Assembly: GCA_902461085.1 (NCBI GenBank)
Contig: CABPWH010000017.1
Location: 1 to 35,395 of the forward strand
DNA length: 35,395 nt
Source: an uncultured Collinsella sp.
GTDB taxonomy: Bacteria; Actinomycetota; Coriobacteriia; Coriobacteriales; Coriobacteriaceae
Direction of reading: 5' to 3'
The notes below the pieces were generated by a model that made no database searches, was not told where the DNA came from, and saw only the letters and a program-made list of their open reading frames with translations. The number at the start of each line of letters is the position of its first letter. Positions within the stretch are counted from its first letter, which is position 1. This document shows positions 24,224 to 32,184 of this stretch, piece after piece. The translations under genes were made by a program, and so were the position numbers.

Positions 24224-26170
24224 TTAGTTTTCGGAACGGTTGGCCGATGCCTGGGCGCGCTCGGCATTCCATGCAACAAGTGCCTCGTGGACCGCTTTGG
24301 CGACATCGGCCGGAACGCCTCGAACTTCTGCAATCTCCTGCTCGCTTGCCGCGCGCAAACGCTTCATCGAGCCAAAATGGCGCATAATGGCACGTTTTCT
24401 GGTGGGTCCCACGCCCGGAACGTCGTCAAGCACCGAAACCGTCATAGCCTTATCGCGCAACTCGCGATGGAACGTAATCGCAAATCGGTGGGATTCATCG
24501 CGAACCTGCTTGATCAGATAAAGCGAAGCAGAGCCGGTCGGTAGCACGACGGGAGTCTCGTCCCACGGCACGAAAACCTCCTCATCGGCCTTTGCCAAGC
24601 CACAGACTGGTATATCGAGGCCGAGCGCCTCAAGTTGCTTAATTGCAGCGGTCAATTGCGGCTTGCCGCCATCGACAACGAGCAAATCGGGGCGCGAGCC
24701 AAAGCGCTCGTCCGCCATGCGCTCGGGAGCATAGCGACGCCCCAGAACCTCGGACATCGATACGAAGTCGTTCGCCTCGTCCAATTCGGCCTGAATTTTA
24801 AAGCGACGATACTGGCCCTTGTCGGCACGACCGTTGGTAAATACCACCATCGAAGCGACGGTAAAGGTGCCGTGCAACGTCGAGATATCGAAGCACTCGA
24901 TGCGCAACGGCGGTGCAGGCAGCGCAAGCGCGCTTTCGAGCTCCAGGAGCGCCTGATTGGTGCGATCGTCAGCATATCCCGTGCGCATCATGTAGCGCAT
25001 GAGGGCATGGCGTGCATTTTTGGAAGCCATATCGAGCAGGCGGTGCTTTTCGCCGCGCTGCGGCCTATGGAGATGGCAAGAGCGTTCGCGCTTGCCCGCA
25101 AGCCACTCCCCCAACGCTTCGGCATCCTCAAGCTCGACAGAGAGATTAATCTCGGCTGGAATATCAGCCGTCTCGTCGTAATAGCGCTTAAGAAAGCCCG
25201 ATTGAAGCTCTTCCTCGTCGACATCCAGGCCTTTATCGAGGATGAACTCACAAGTTCGAACCGTTCGGCCCTCGCGAACGACAAAGACGCAGGCGGCAGA
25301 GATAGTCTCTTCGCGATAGAAGCCGATGACGTCGATATCGACGCTCGATGGAAAAACAACCTGTTGGCGATCGTCCAAGCCCCTAATGACTTCCAGACGA
25401 CGCTTGACGCGCGCCGCACGCTCAAAATCGAGCGTTTCGGCTGCCTCCGTCATCTCGGACGTAAGCTCGTCGACGACATCCTTGCGATGGCCCGACAAGA
25501 AACGTTCGACACGCTTGACGTTCTTGGCATAGTCGGCAGGGGAAATCGCGCCGACGCATGCGCCCGGCCCGCGCCCGACATGGTAATCAAAGCAGGGACG
25601 CCCGTTTTGCGCGCAAATCATATTGACGATGTCTTCTTCGCCCTTATGAGATTCGACGATGCGGCGGCAGCGGCGCCATTCCGCACAGGATGCCGAGCAA
25701 ATAGGAATAACCTTGCGTAGCGTATCGATGGTCTCACGCGCCGCACGGCTATCGGTATAGGGGCCAAAATAGCGCGTTCCCGGTTTATGACGCTCTCGCG
25801 TGTATTTGATAGCCGGAAACAAGTCGCTCTTGGTAATGGCGATAAAGGGATAGCTTTTATCGTCTTTGAGGTCGACGTTAAAGTACGGATGGTACTGGCC
25901 AATCAGATTGCGCTCGAGCACCAATGCCTCGTGCTCGGTCTCCACCACGATATAGTCGAAGCTCGCCACCAGCTGCATCATGAGCGGGATCTTTTGACGC
26001 TCGTCCTGCAGCGTCACGTATTGACGCATACGGGCACGCAAGTTTTTTGCCTTGCCCACATAGATGACATCGCCCTTGGCATCTTTCCAAAGGTAGCAGC
26101 CGGGTTGCGTGGGAACGCGGGAAACCTGCTCGGCAAGTGTTGGAATGTTGTCGTGACCTGCCACGCGCAC
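24224..26170 (-). CDS. uvrC: UvrABC excinuclease subunit C
   Basis: This 648-residue nuclease makes both incisions around a DNA lesion during nucleotide excision repair. The order of domains is GIY-YIG (PGCYLWKDAKGDVIYVGKAK, about 18-45), a Cys-containing middle region, a UVR helix pair that binds UvrB (DELTSEMTEAAETLDFERAA), the RNase H-like endonuclease domain (RIECFDIS, LLVVDGGKPQL) and C-terminal helix-hairpin-helix repeats (VLDDVPGVGPTRKRAIMRHF). The GTG start at 26170 follows the murJ stop without a gap; a second GTG at 26164 is better spaced from TAGGTG and may be the true start. It is the last gene of the ybaK-murJ-uvrC operon. Confidence 0.96.
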   Translation of the reverse strand: MRVAGHDNIPTLAEQVSRVPTQPGCYLWKDAKGDVIYVGKAKNLRARMRQYVTLQDERQKIPLMMQLVASFDYIVVETEHEALVLERNLIGQYHPYFNVDLKDDKSYPFIAITKSDLFPAIKYTRERHKPGTRYFGPYTDSRAARETIDTLRKVIPICSASCAEWRRCRRIVESHKGEEDIVNMICAQNGRPCFDYHVGRGPGACVGAISPADYAKNVKRVERFLSGHRKDVVDELTSEMTEAAETLDFERAARVKRRLEVIRGLDDRQQVVFPSSVDIDVIGFYREETISAACVFVVREGRTVRTCEFILDKGLDVDEEELQSGFLKRYYDETADIPAEINLSVELEDAEALGEWLAGKRERSCHLHRPQRGEKHRLLDMASKNARHALMRYMMRTGYADDRTNQALLELESALALPAPPLRIECFDISTLHGTFTVASMVVFTNGRADKGQYRRFKIQAELDEANDFVSMSEVLGRRYAPERMADERFGSRPDLLVVDGGKPQLTAAIKQLEALGLDIPVCGLAKADEEVFVPWDETPVVLPTGSASLYLIKQVRDESHRFAITFHRELRDKAMTVSVLDDVPGVGPTRKRAIMRHFGSMKRLRAASEQEIAEVRGVPADVAKAVHEALVAWNAERAQASANRSEN

Positions 26171-28474
26171 CTACTTGCGACGAAGCAGCGCCGAGACCTC
26201 GGGCATCTTAAAGACGAAGGCAAGGCCAAAAGTTACAGCGAGCGAGACGACGCCTGCAACACAAACGTAGCCCAGGGTAATGAGGATCGAGCTGCCAAGC
26301 GCTCCGATAAAGTGCTCAAGTGCCCACATGACGCCGGCGCCCGCGGCAGCGCCCAAGCCACCAAACAGTAGGCCGAAGAAACCGCCGTGCAGGATAGACT
26401 TAACCTGCAGGCCATGCAGACGACGGCGCAGCCACCACAGTGAGCATCCGACCAAGACCACGTAGTCAACGACGTACGAAAGCGCAATTGCCGGCATACC
26501 GTAGCCCAGCACCACGCCAAACAGCAGCACCGAACCGGCCTGACCGATAGCGGAGTACAGGCAATAGCGGCTATAAGGTTTCATATCGAGCAGGGCCGAG
26601 AAGCTCTTCTGCATCAGCACGACCACGCCGTAGAGCGGCAGGGAAAGTGCCAGATAGATAAGGAACTCCGACACCAGTGCCACACCGGATTCATCGAACT
26701 TGCCGGCGCAGTAGATCATGTTGAGCGGATGGGCGAAGACGATCAGATACATCGCAAACGGAATCAGGAAGAAGAGCATCTGGGCGACACCGCGCGAAAT
26801 GCCCGTGCGGACGCTGTCGTAATCCTTCTCCTGCGCATCGTGAGAGAGTTCGGTATAGAGTGCCGTCGAAAGCGAGGCGGCGATCAGCGCATAGGGCAAT
26901 GTGTACCACAGGCGCGCATATGCGATGACGGAAGGGCCGGTCTCGGGCTGCACCACCAGCGCGGCGGCATTGGTAATGGAGGTCGAGACAAACATGCACA
27001 CCGTGGCGAGCAGCGTCGGGATACCAAGCGCGATCGTCTGTCGCAGCGCGGGATCCTTAAAGTCGATATGGATATGAGGATGCACGCCATGCTTGCCAAG
27101 CGCGGGAATCTGGCAGGCCATCTGGACAAAGACGCCGAGGGTCGTACCAGCTGCGATCAAGATAATACCGGCCTGCTCGCCAAATTGTGCAGACACGGGA
27201 GCAAAGCCCATAAAGCTGGCGATGACGATAACATTGTTGAGAACCGGGGCAAACGTCGACCAGAAGTAGTCGCGGTGCGCGTTGAGAACGCCCGAGAACA
27301 CCGAGCCCAAGCCATAAAACAGAATTTGAATAGCAAAGAAGCGGAACATGAACGCAGCGGTATCCATGCTGCCGCCATCGCCCGAAAGGAACGACTGCGT
27401 CCAAATAAAGCCGGGAGCAAACACGGTGCCCAGCAGCGAGATACCGCCCAGCAGCAGAAGCAGAATACCGAGCAGGTTACCGACATACTCGTTCGATGCC
27501 TCGCGGCCCTGCTCGCGCCTCACACCCATATACACCGGCAAAAACGCCGTAACGAGCATGCCGCCCATCACGAGTTCGTAAAGCATGTTGGGCAGGTTGT
27601 TGGCAACCTGATAGGAGGAAGAGAGCAGCGACATGCCGATGGCGGCCGCCATGGCCCACGTGCGGATAAACCCGGTGACGCGCGACACGATGGTCAGCAC
27701 GGTCATGAGGCCAGCAGAACGACCAACCGTGGAGTAGTCCGACGAACCCATATCGTCTACGTCGTCCTGAGAGTCCTCATGAGCCTCATCTTGTGGCAGC
27801 AAATCGTCCACGACGGCAAAGGAGCCGGTCATCGCAAAGGGATCGTCAACCAAAACGGCGTCATCAGCAGGTGCGACGTCATCGCTGTTCGGCATGTTGT
27901 ATCCGGATACGGCATCATCATCGAATATGGCATGGTCGCCAAACACCGTGTCAACTTCTTTGGCGGCGACGGTTCGGGCAGAAAACGACAGAGGGTCCCA
28001 GTCATCATCACCGTCGATGGCCACGCCCTCGACGGGATCGGTCGAACCAAGCGGCGACCATTCGTCATCCGAAAGAAGCGGCTCGTCATCATCATGAGCC
28101 GCGGGCTTGGAGGAACGAGCGGCAGGAGTGCTCTGCGGCGCGCTCTTTCCCTGGGCTGCCATCAAAAACACCGCCGTCTCATCGGGACGCGGCACACGAG
28201 GAGCCTCGGCGGCGACCGGCGTCACGCTGGCGCTCGATTGAGCGGCGGCCAAAAAGACCGCCGTCTCATCGGGACGAGCCGAAGAAAGAACCGTACGGGG
28301 AAGCGCCGTGCCGGCACCGGCGGCACGCAAGTACACGGCCGTCTCGCCCGGGTCAGCGGCAGCGGACCAGGCGTTTCGAATCTCGTTATCGAACGAAGCG
28401 GCCTCGGGCGCGAGCGCCTGAGGAGCCGACCCTTTTGCAAAGTGAGCTCCGCGCTTTGATTCTTCCTGCGGCAT
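26171..28474 (-). CDS. murJ: Lipid II flippase MurJ (MviN) with long acidic N-terminal tail
   Basis: This 767-residue protein flips lipid II across the membrane for peptidoglycan synthesis. The MurJ core begins near residue 252 (SAGLMTVLTIVSRVTGFIRT) and has about 14 spans with family motifs SSYQVANNLPNMLYELV and AFLPVY. The first 250 residues are predicted disordered, rich in Ala, Ser and Asp, and hold three copies of an ETAV(F/Y)L motif. Mycobacterial MviN also has extra cytoplasmic sequence, phosphorylated by PknB and bound by FhaA, though on the other end; a similar control is conceivable here. The start is ATG 28474, three bases after the ybaK stop, with AGAGGA about eight bases upstream. 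Confidence 0.93.
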   Translation of the reverse strand: MPQEESKRGAHFAKGSAPQALAPEAASFDNEIRNAWSAAADPGETAVYLRAAGAGTALPRTVLSSARPDETAVFLAAAQSSASVTPVAAEAPRVPRPDETAVFLMAAQGKSAPQSTPAARSSKPAAHDDDEPLLSDDEWSPLGSTDPVEGVAIDGDDDWDPLSFSARTVAAKEVDTVFGDHAIFDDDAVSGYNMPNSDDVAPADDAVLVDDPFAMTGSFAVVDDLLPQDEAHEDSQDDVDDMGSSDYSTVGRSAGLMTVLTIVSRVTGFIRTWAMAAAIGMSLLSSSYQVANNLPNMLYELVMGGMLVTAFLPVYMGVRREQGREASNEYVGNLLGILLLLLGGISLLGTVFAPGFIWTQSFLSGDGGSMDTAAFMFRFFAIQILFYGLGSVFSGVLNAHRDYFWSTFAPVLNNVIVIASFMGFAPVSAQFGEQAGIILIAAGTTLGVFVQMACQIPALGKHGVHPHIHIDFKDPALRQTIALGIPTLLATVCMFVSTSITNAAALVVQPETGPSVIAYARLWYTLPYALIAASLSTALYTELSHDAQEKDYDSVRTGISRGVAQMLFFLIPFAMYLIVFAHPLNMIYCAGKFDESGVALVSEFLIYLALSLPLYGVVVLMQKSFSALLDMKPYSRYCLYSAIGQAGSVLLFGVVLGYGMPAIALSYVVDYVVLVGCSLWWLRRRLHGLQVKSILHGGFFGLLFGGLGAAAGAGVMWALEHFIGALGSSILITLGYVCVAGVVSLAVTFGLAFVFKMPEVSALLRRK
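28163..28354 (-). repeat. Three ETAV(F/Y)L repeats in the MurJ N-terminal tail
   Basis: Codons 41-104 encode DPGETAVYLRAA, RPDETAVFLAAAQ and RPDETAVFLMAAQ, spaced about 27 residues apart, with Thr45, Thr71 and Thr100 in equal contexts. Acidic residues before the threonine and an aromatic or large hydrophobic one at +3 fit the preference of actinobacterial PknB-type kinases, as in GarA (ETTSVF). Confidence 0.7.
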
Positions 28475-28477
28475 CGC

Positions 28478-28978
28478 TCAGTCCTCTCTCGTGATCGAGG
28501 CAACCGTCGCCCCGCAAAATGCAACTAAGTCATCGGGAGCAAGCTCAAGCTGATAGCCGCGCTTGCCACCCGAGATAAAAATGGTATCCCAAAGGACGCA
28601 TGTCTCATCGATCAGCGTCCGAAAGCGTTTTTTCATACCGACCGGGCTGCAACCGCCGCGGACATAACCCGTCGCGGCAAGCAGATCTTTGACATGCATC
28701 ATGGTCAGCGACTTTTCGCCTGCGGCACGCGCGGCGGCCTTGAGGTCGAGCTCGTCGGCAACAGGAATGCAGCACACGACATGGTCGTTGGACGGCGTCG
28801 TGCAGACCAGGGTCTTAAATCCCTGACCGGGCTCCTCGCCAAGCTGCTCGGAAATCGCGACGCCCAGGCCCGACGATTCATCGCCATCGTCTTCGTACGT
28901 ATGGAGAACATAGGAGATGCCGGCGCTTTCCAGCTCGCGCATCGCATTGGTTTTTGGCGTCTTAACAGCCTTTGCCAT
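28478..28978 (-). CDS. ybaK: YbaK/EbsC-family Cys-tRNA(Pro) deacylase
   Basis: This 166-residue cytoplasmic protein belongs to the trans-editing domain family that hydrolyses mischarged Cys-tRNA(Pro). It shows the conserved lysine segment QGFKTLVCTTPSNDHVV, HVKDLLAATGYVRGGCSPVGMKK and the C-terminal FISGGKRGYQLELAPDDLV. ATG 28978 (MAKAVKTPKTN) has GAAAGGA seven bases upstream; the frame runs on upstream but through the promoter region. It is the first gene of an operon with murJ and uvrC. Deacylase specificity varies in this family, so proline-tRNA editing is likely rather than certain. Confidence 0.9.
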   Translation of the reverse strand: MAKAVKTPKTNAMRELESAGISYVLHTYEDDGDESSGLGVAISEQLGEEPGQGFKTLVCTTPSNDHVVCCIPVADELDLKAAARAAGEKSLTMMHVKDLLAATGYVRGGCSPVGMKKRFRTLIDETCVLWDTIFISGGKRGYQLELAPDDLVAFCGATVASITRED

Positions 28979-29015
28979 GGCACATCCTTTCCCTCGCAGA
29001 GCGACGCAAGGATTA

Positions 29016-29021
29016 AGTATA
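29016..29021 (-). promoter_or_regulatory. Candidate -10 box of the ybaK-murJ-uvrC promoter
   Basis: TATACT on the minus strand (five of six consensus bases) lies 37 bases before the ybaK ATG. Only a weak -35 (TGGCAT) is found 18 bases upstream of it. It lies just downstream of the uvrA terminator, where an operon promoter would be expected. Confidence 0.55.
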
Positions 29022-29051
29022 GGGCCAATTCCGTCGCATATGCCATCTCGA

Positions 29052-29091
29052 CACACAGAAGCGCCACCGAATCAGAAGGAATCGGTGGCGC
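29052..29091 (-). terminator. Terminator of uvrA
   Basis: On the minus strand GCGCCACCGA pairs with TCGGTGGCGC around an eleven-base loop and is followed by TTCTGTGTGT. The stem is strong, the U-tract imperfect. It begins 20 bases beyond the uvrA stop. Confidence 0.8.
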
Positions 29092-29111
29092 GTCGGTACT
29101 ACAACGTCTCT

Positions 29112-31991
29112 TTACTGCGCGTCGAGCTGCGCCTGACGCTCACGGTCACGCTTGAGCAGCGGCGCCAAGAACTTGCCCGTGTAGCTCTGCGAACATGCCG
29201 CGACTTGCTCCGGCGTGCCCGAGACCACGACGGTTCCGCCGCCATTGCCGCCCTCGGGGCCCATATCAATCAGGCGGTCGGCGACCTTGATGACATCGAG
29301 ATTGTGCTCGATCACCAGAACCGTGTTGCCCGCATCGACCAGGCGCTGCAACACGTCGAGCAGCTGGCGAACATCCTCAAAATGGAGGCCGGTTGTGGGC
29401 TCGTCCAAAATGTAGAACGTCTTGCCTGTCTGGCGACGATGAAGCTCCTTGGCGAGCTTCACGCGCTGCGCCTCGCCACCCGAAAGCGTCGTAGCGGGTT
29501 GGCCCAAGCTCACGTAGCCCAGACCCACGTCATATAGGGTCTGCAGTTTGCGCTTAATCTGCGGGATATTCCCAAAGAAAGCCAGTGCCTCGGTGACACT
29601 CATGTCGAGCACATCCGAGATTGTCTTGCCGCGGTAGGTAACCTCGAGCGTCTCGCGATTATAACGCTTGCCGCCACATACCTCACAGGGGACATAGATA
29701 TCGGGAAGGAAGTGCATCTCGATCTTAATCTGTCCATCGCCCTTGCACGCCTCGCAGCGACCGCCGCTTACGTTAAAGGAGAAACGTCCCGGCGAGTAGC
29801 CGCGCGCCTTCGACTCCGGCGTGCTTGCAAATAGCGCACGCAGATCATCCCACAGGCCAATATAGGTCGCAGGGTTCGAGCGCGGCGTGCGACCGATCGG
29901 TGACTGGTCGATATCGATTACCTTATCGATGCACTCGATGCCCTCAATCTTCTTGTACGGCCCCACGGGACGCGTCGAGCGATGAATGGCATTCGTAAGG
30001 GCAGGCGCGATGGTGTCGGTAACCAGGGAGCTCTTGCCCGATCCCGATACGCCGGTAACGACCGTAAGCGTACCGAACTCAATCTTGGCGGTAACGTTTT
30101 TAAGGTTGTTGGCACGGGCGCCCGTGATCTTAAGGCAGCCGCGACCGGGCTTGCGGCGCTTATCGGGAACCCGAATCATTCGCTTGCCGGTCAGGTAGGC
30201 ACCCGTCATCGAATCGGGGCACGCCATGATATCGGCAGGCGTTCCCGCGGCAACCACGTGTCCGCCGTTCACGCCCGCGCCGGGGCCCATGTCGATCACA
30301 TAGTCGGCAGCACGAATCGTATCCTCATCATGCTCGACGACGATGACGGTATTACCGATATCGCGCAGGCGCTCAAGTGTCTTGATCAGCCGCTCGTTAT
30401 CGCGCTGATGGAGGCCAATCGATGGCTCGTCCAAAATGTACAGGACACCCATGAGGCCGGCGCCGATCTGCGTTGCCAGGCGAATGCGCTGGGCCTCGCC
30501 TCCGGAAAGCGTCGCCGAGGCACGGTCGAGGGTCAGATAGTCGAGTCCGACATCGACCAGAAAGCGCAGGCGCTCCAGGATTTCCTTAACGATGCGCCCG
30601 CCGATAAATTGTTGGCGCTCGGTAAGCTCCAGGCCCTCAAAAAACTCGAGCGACTCGCGGCACGACAGGCAGCAGACCTCGTAAATGGACTTACCGCCTA
30701 CGGTAACGGCGAGCATCTCGGGACGCAGACGAGCACCATGGCAACTCGAGCACGGCTCCTCGCGAATGTACTTCTCCAAGCGCGCCCTGGTGTTCTCATT
30801 CGTCGTCTCGTTATAGCGCTCGTACAGGATATTGCGCACGCCCGAGAACTTGGTGTCCCACTGGCTGCGACGCCCATCGAGCTTTTGATAGTCGACCGAA
30901 ATCTTCTGGTCGCCCATGCCGTCTAAAAACGCGCGACGCACCCGCGGGGGCAGATCCTCCCACGGCGTATCGACGCTCACCTTAAAGTGTTTGCAGACCG
31001 CAGCGAAAATCTGCGGATAGTAGTTCGAATTGCCAAACAGGCTACCAAAGACTCCGTCGGCAATGGACTTCGAGGGGTCCTCGATCAGCGCCTCGGCATC
31101 AACGGTTTTCTTAAAGCCCAGGCCGTCGCACTCAGGACATGCGCCATAGGGCGCGTTGAACGAGAAATCACGCGGCTGAAGATCGTCAATGGAGTGTCCA
31201 TGCTCCGGGCACGCCAAGGCCAACGAATACTCCAGCAGCTCGCCCTCGGTCCCCTCGGGAGCATCACGATCGGGCAGCATGTACACGTTTACATTGCCGT
31301 GAGCCAGCGCGGTCGCCTGCTCAACAGACTCGGCGATACGGCCCAGAGAATTCTCACGGATCACGATGCGATCGACCACGACCTCGATATCGTGCTTGAA
31401 TTTCTTATCCAGATCGATCGGATCGTCGAGCGAGCGCACTTCGCCGTCAACGCGCACGCGGCTAAAGCCCTCGGCGCGAAGGTCCTCAAACAGTTTGGTG
31501 TACTCGCCTTTTCGCCCGCGCACCACCGGTGCCAGCACAAACGCGCGGCGGCCCTCCCCCGCCGCCAAGACCTTGTCGGCAACCTGGTCGGTCGTCTGGC
31601 GCTCAATGACGCGGCCGCATTCGGGACAGTGCGGGGTGCCCACACGGGCGAACAGCAGGCGCAGATAGTCATAAATCTCGGTTACGGTGCCAACCGTCGA
31701 GCGAGGGTTTTTAGACGTCGTCTTTTGGTCGATCGACACCGCCGGCGAAAGGCCGTCGATTGAATCCAAGTCGGGTTTGTCCATCTGGCCCAAGAACTGG
31801 CGCGCATAGCTCGAAAGACTCTCGACGTATCGACGCTGGCCCTCGGCATAGATAGTGTCAAATGCCAGCGAACTCTTGCCCGAGCCAGAAAGACCGGTAA
31901 TGACCACGAGTTGGTCACGCGGAATGGAAACATCGATATCACGGAGGTTGTGCTCACGAGCGCCGCGAATAACGATAGAAGAATCAGACAT
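29112..31991 (-). CDS. uvrA: UvrABC excinuclease subunit A
   Basis: This 959-residue ATPase finds DNA damage and loads UvrB. It has two ABC modules: Walker A GLSGSGKSSLAFDT near residue 35 and GVSGSGKSSLVTD near 645, with signatures TLSGGEAQRIRLA and TLSGGEAQRVKLA. Zinc-finger cysteines are CPEHG, CPECDGLGF and CSSCHGARLR in the first half and CEACKGDGQ and CEVCGGKRY in the second. Length is normal. ATG 31991 (MSDSSIVIRGA) has AAGGAG six bases upstream; the longer frame reads through the promoter. A LexA box lies upstream, so the gene is probably SOS-induced. Confidence 0.98.
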   Translation of the reverse strand: MSDSSIVIRGAREHNLRDIDVSIPRDQLVVITGLSGSGKSSLAFDTIYAEGQRRYVESLSSYARQFLGQMDKPDLDSIDGLSPAVSIDQKTTSKNPRSTVGTVTEIYDYLRLLFARVGTPHCPECGRVIERQTTDQVADKVLAAGEGRRAFVLAPVVRGRKGEYTKLFEDLRAEGFSRVRVDGEVRSLDDPIDLDKKFKHDIEVVVDRIVIRENSLGRIAESVEQATALAHGNVNVYMLPDRDAPEGTEGELLEYSLALACPEHGHSIDDLQPRDFSFNAPYGACPECDGLGFKKTVDAEALIEDPSKSIADGVFGSLFGNSNYYPQIFAAVCKHFKVSVDTPWEDLPPRVRRAFLDGMGDQKISVDYQKLDGRRSQWDTKFSGVRNILYERYNETTNENTRARLEKYIREEPCSSCHGARLRPEMLAVTVGGKSIYEVCCLSCRESLEFFEGLELTERQQFIGGRIVKEILERLRFLVDVGLDYLTLDRASATLSGGEAQRIRLATQIGAGLMGVLYILDEPSIGLHQRDNERLIKTLERLRDIGNTVIVVEHDEDTIRAADYVIDMGPGAGVNGGHVVAAGTPADIMACPDSMTGAYLTGKRMIRVPDKRRKPGRGCLKITGARANNLKNVTAKIEFGTLTVVTGVSGSGKSSLVTDTIAPALTNAIHRSTRPVGPYKKIEGIECIDKVIDIDQSPIGRTPRSNPATYIGLWDDLRALFASTPESKARGYSPGRFSFNVSGGRCEACKGDGQIKIEMHFLPDIYVPCEVCGGKRYNRETLEVTYRGKTISDVLDMSVTEALAFFGNIPQIKRKLQTLYDVGLGYVSLGQPATTLSGGEAQRVKLAKELHRRQTGKTFYILDEPTTGLHFEDVRQLLDVLQRLVDAGNTVLVIEHNLDVIKVADRLIDMGPEGGNGGGTVVVSGTPEQVAACSQSYTGKFLAPLLKRDRERQAQLDAQ

Positions 31992-32019
31992 GGAAGCTCC
32001 TTGCCTCCTATTGCATCGA

Positions 32020-32025
32020 ATCATA
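32020..32025 (-). promoter_or_regulatory. Candidate -10 box of uvrA
   Basis: TATGAT on the minus strand (five of six consensus bases) lies 28 bases before the uvrA ATG. No good -35 is seen, and the LexA box lies 27 bases farther upstream, within RNA-polymerase reach. Confidence 0.45.
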
Positions 32026-32052
32026 CTGTCGATGAGTTTAGCGCACTCGACG

Positions 32053-32066
32053 CGCACAGATGTTCG
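32053..32066. promoter_or_regulatory. LexA (SOS) box upstream of uvrA
   Basis: CGCACAGATGTTCG differs at one base from the Gram-positive/actinobacterial LexA core CGAAC-N4-GTTCG. It lies 61 bases before the uvrA start, and uvrA is a classic SOS gene. The divergent gene at 32185 starts about 120 bases away, so it may or may not be affected. Confidence 0.75.
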
Positions 32067-32184
32067 TAATACAAGATTCGCAGACCTTTAGCTTTGCGTA
32101 TCAGGCGCTTTGTTTCTCGAAATGCCGTGGAAAGGTTACAGTAATCTAATACTGAACTTAATTTGCCGTAACAGAGGAACGTCC

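Noticed and set aside
26729..28459. Plus-strand open frame of about 576 codons opposite murJ
   Set aside because: Arg/His/Asp-rich antisense reading of a clear MurJ; no family resemblance.
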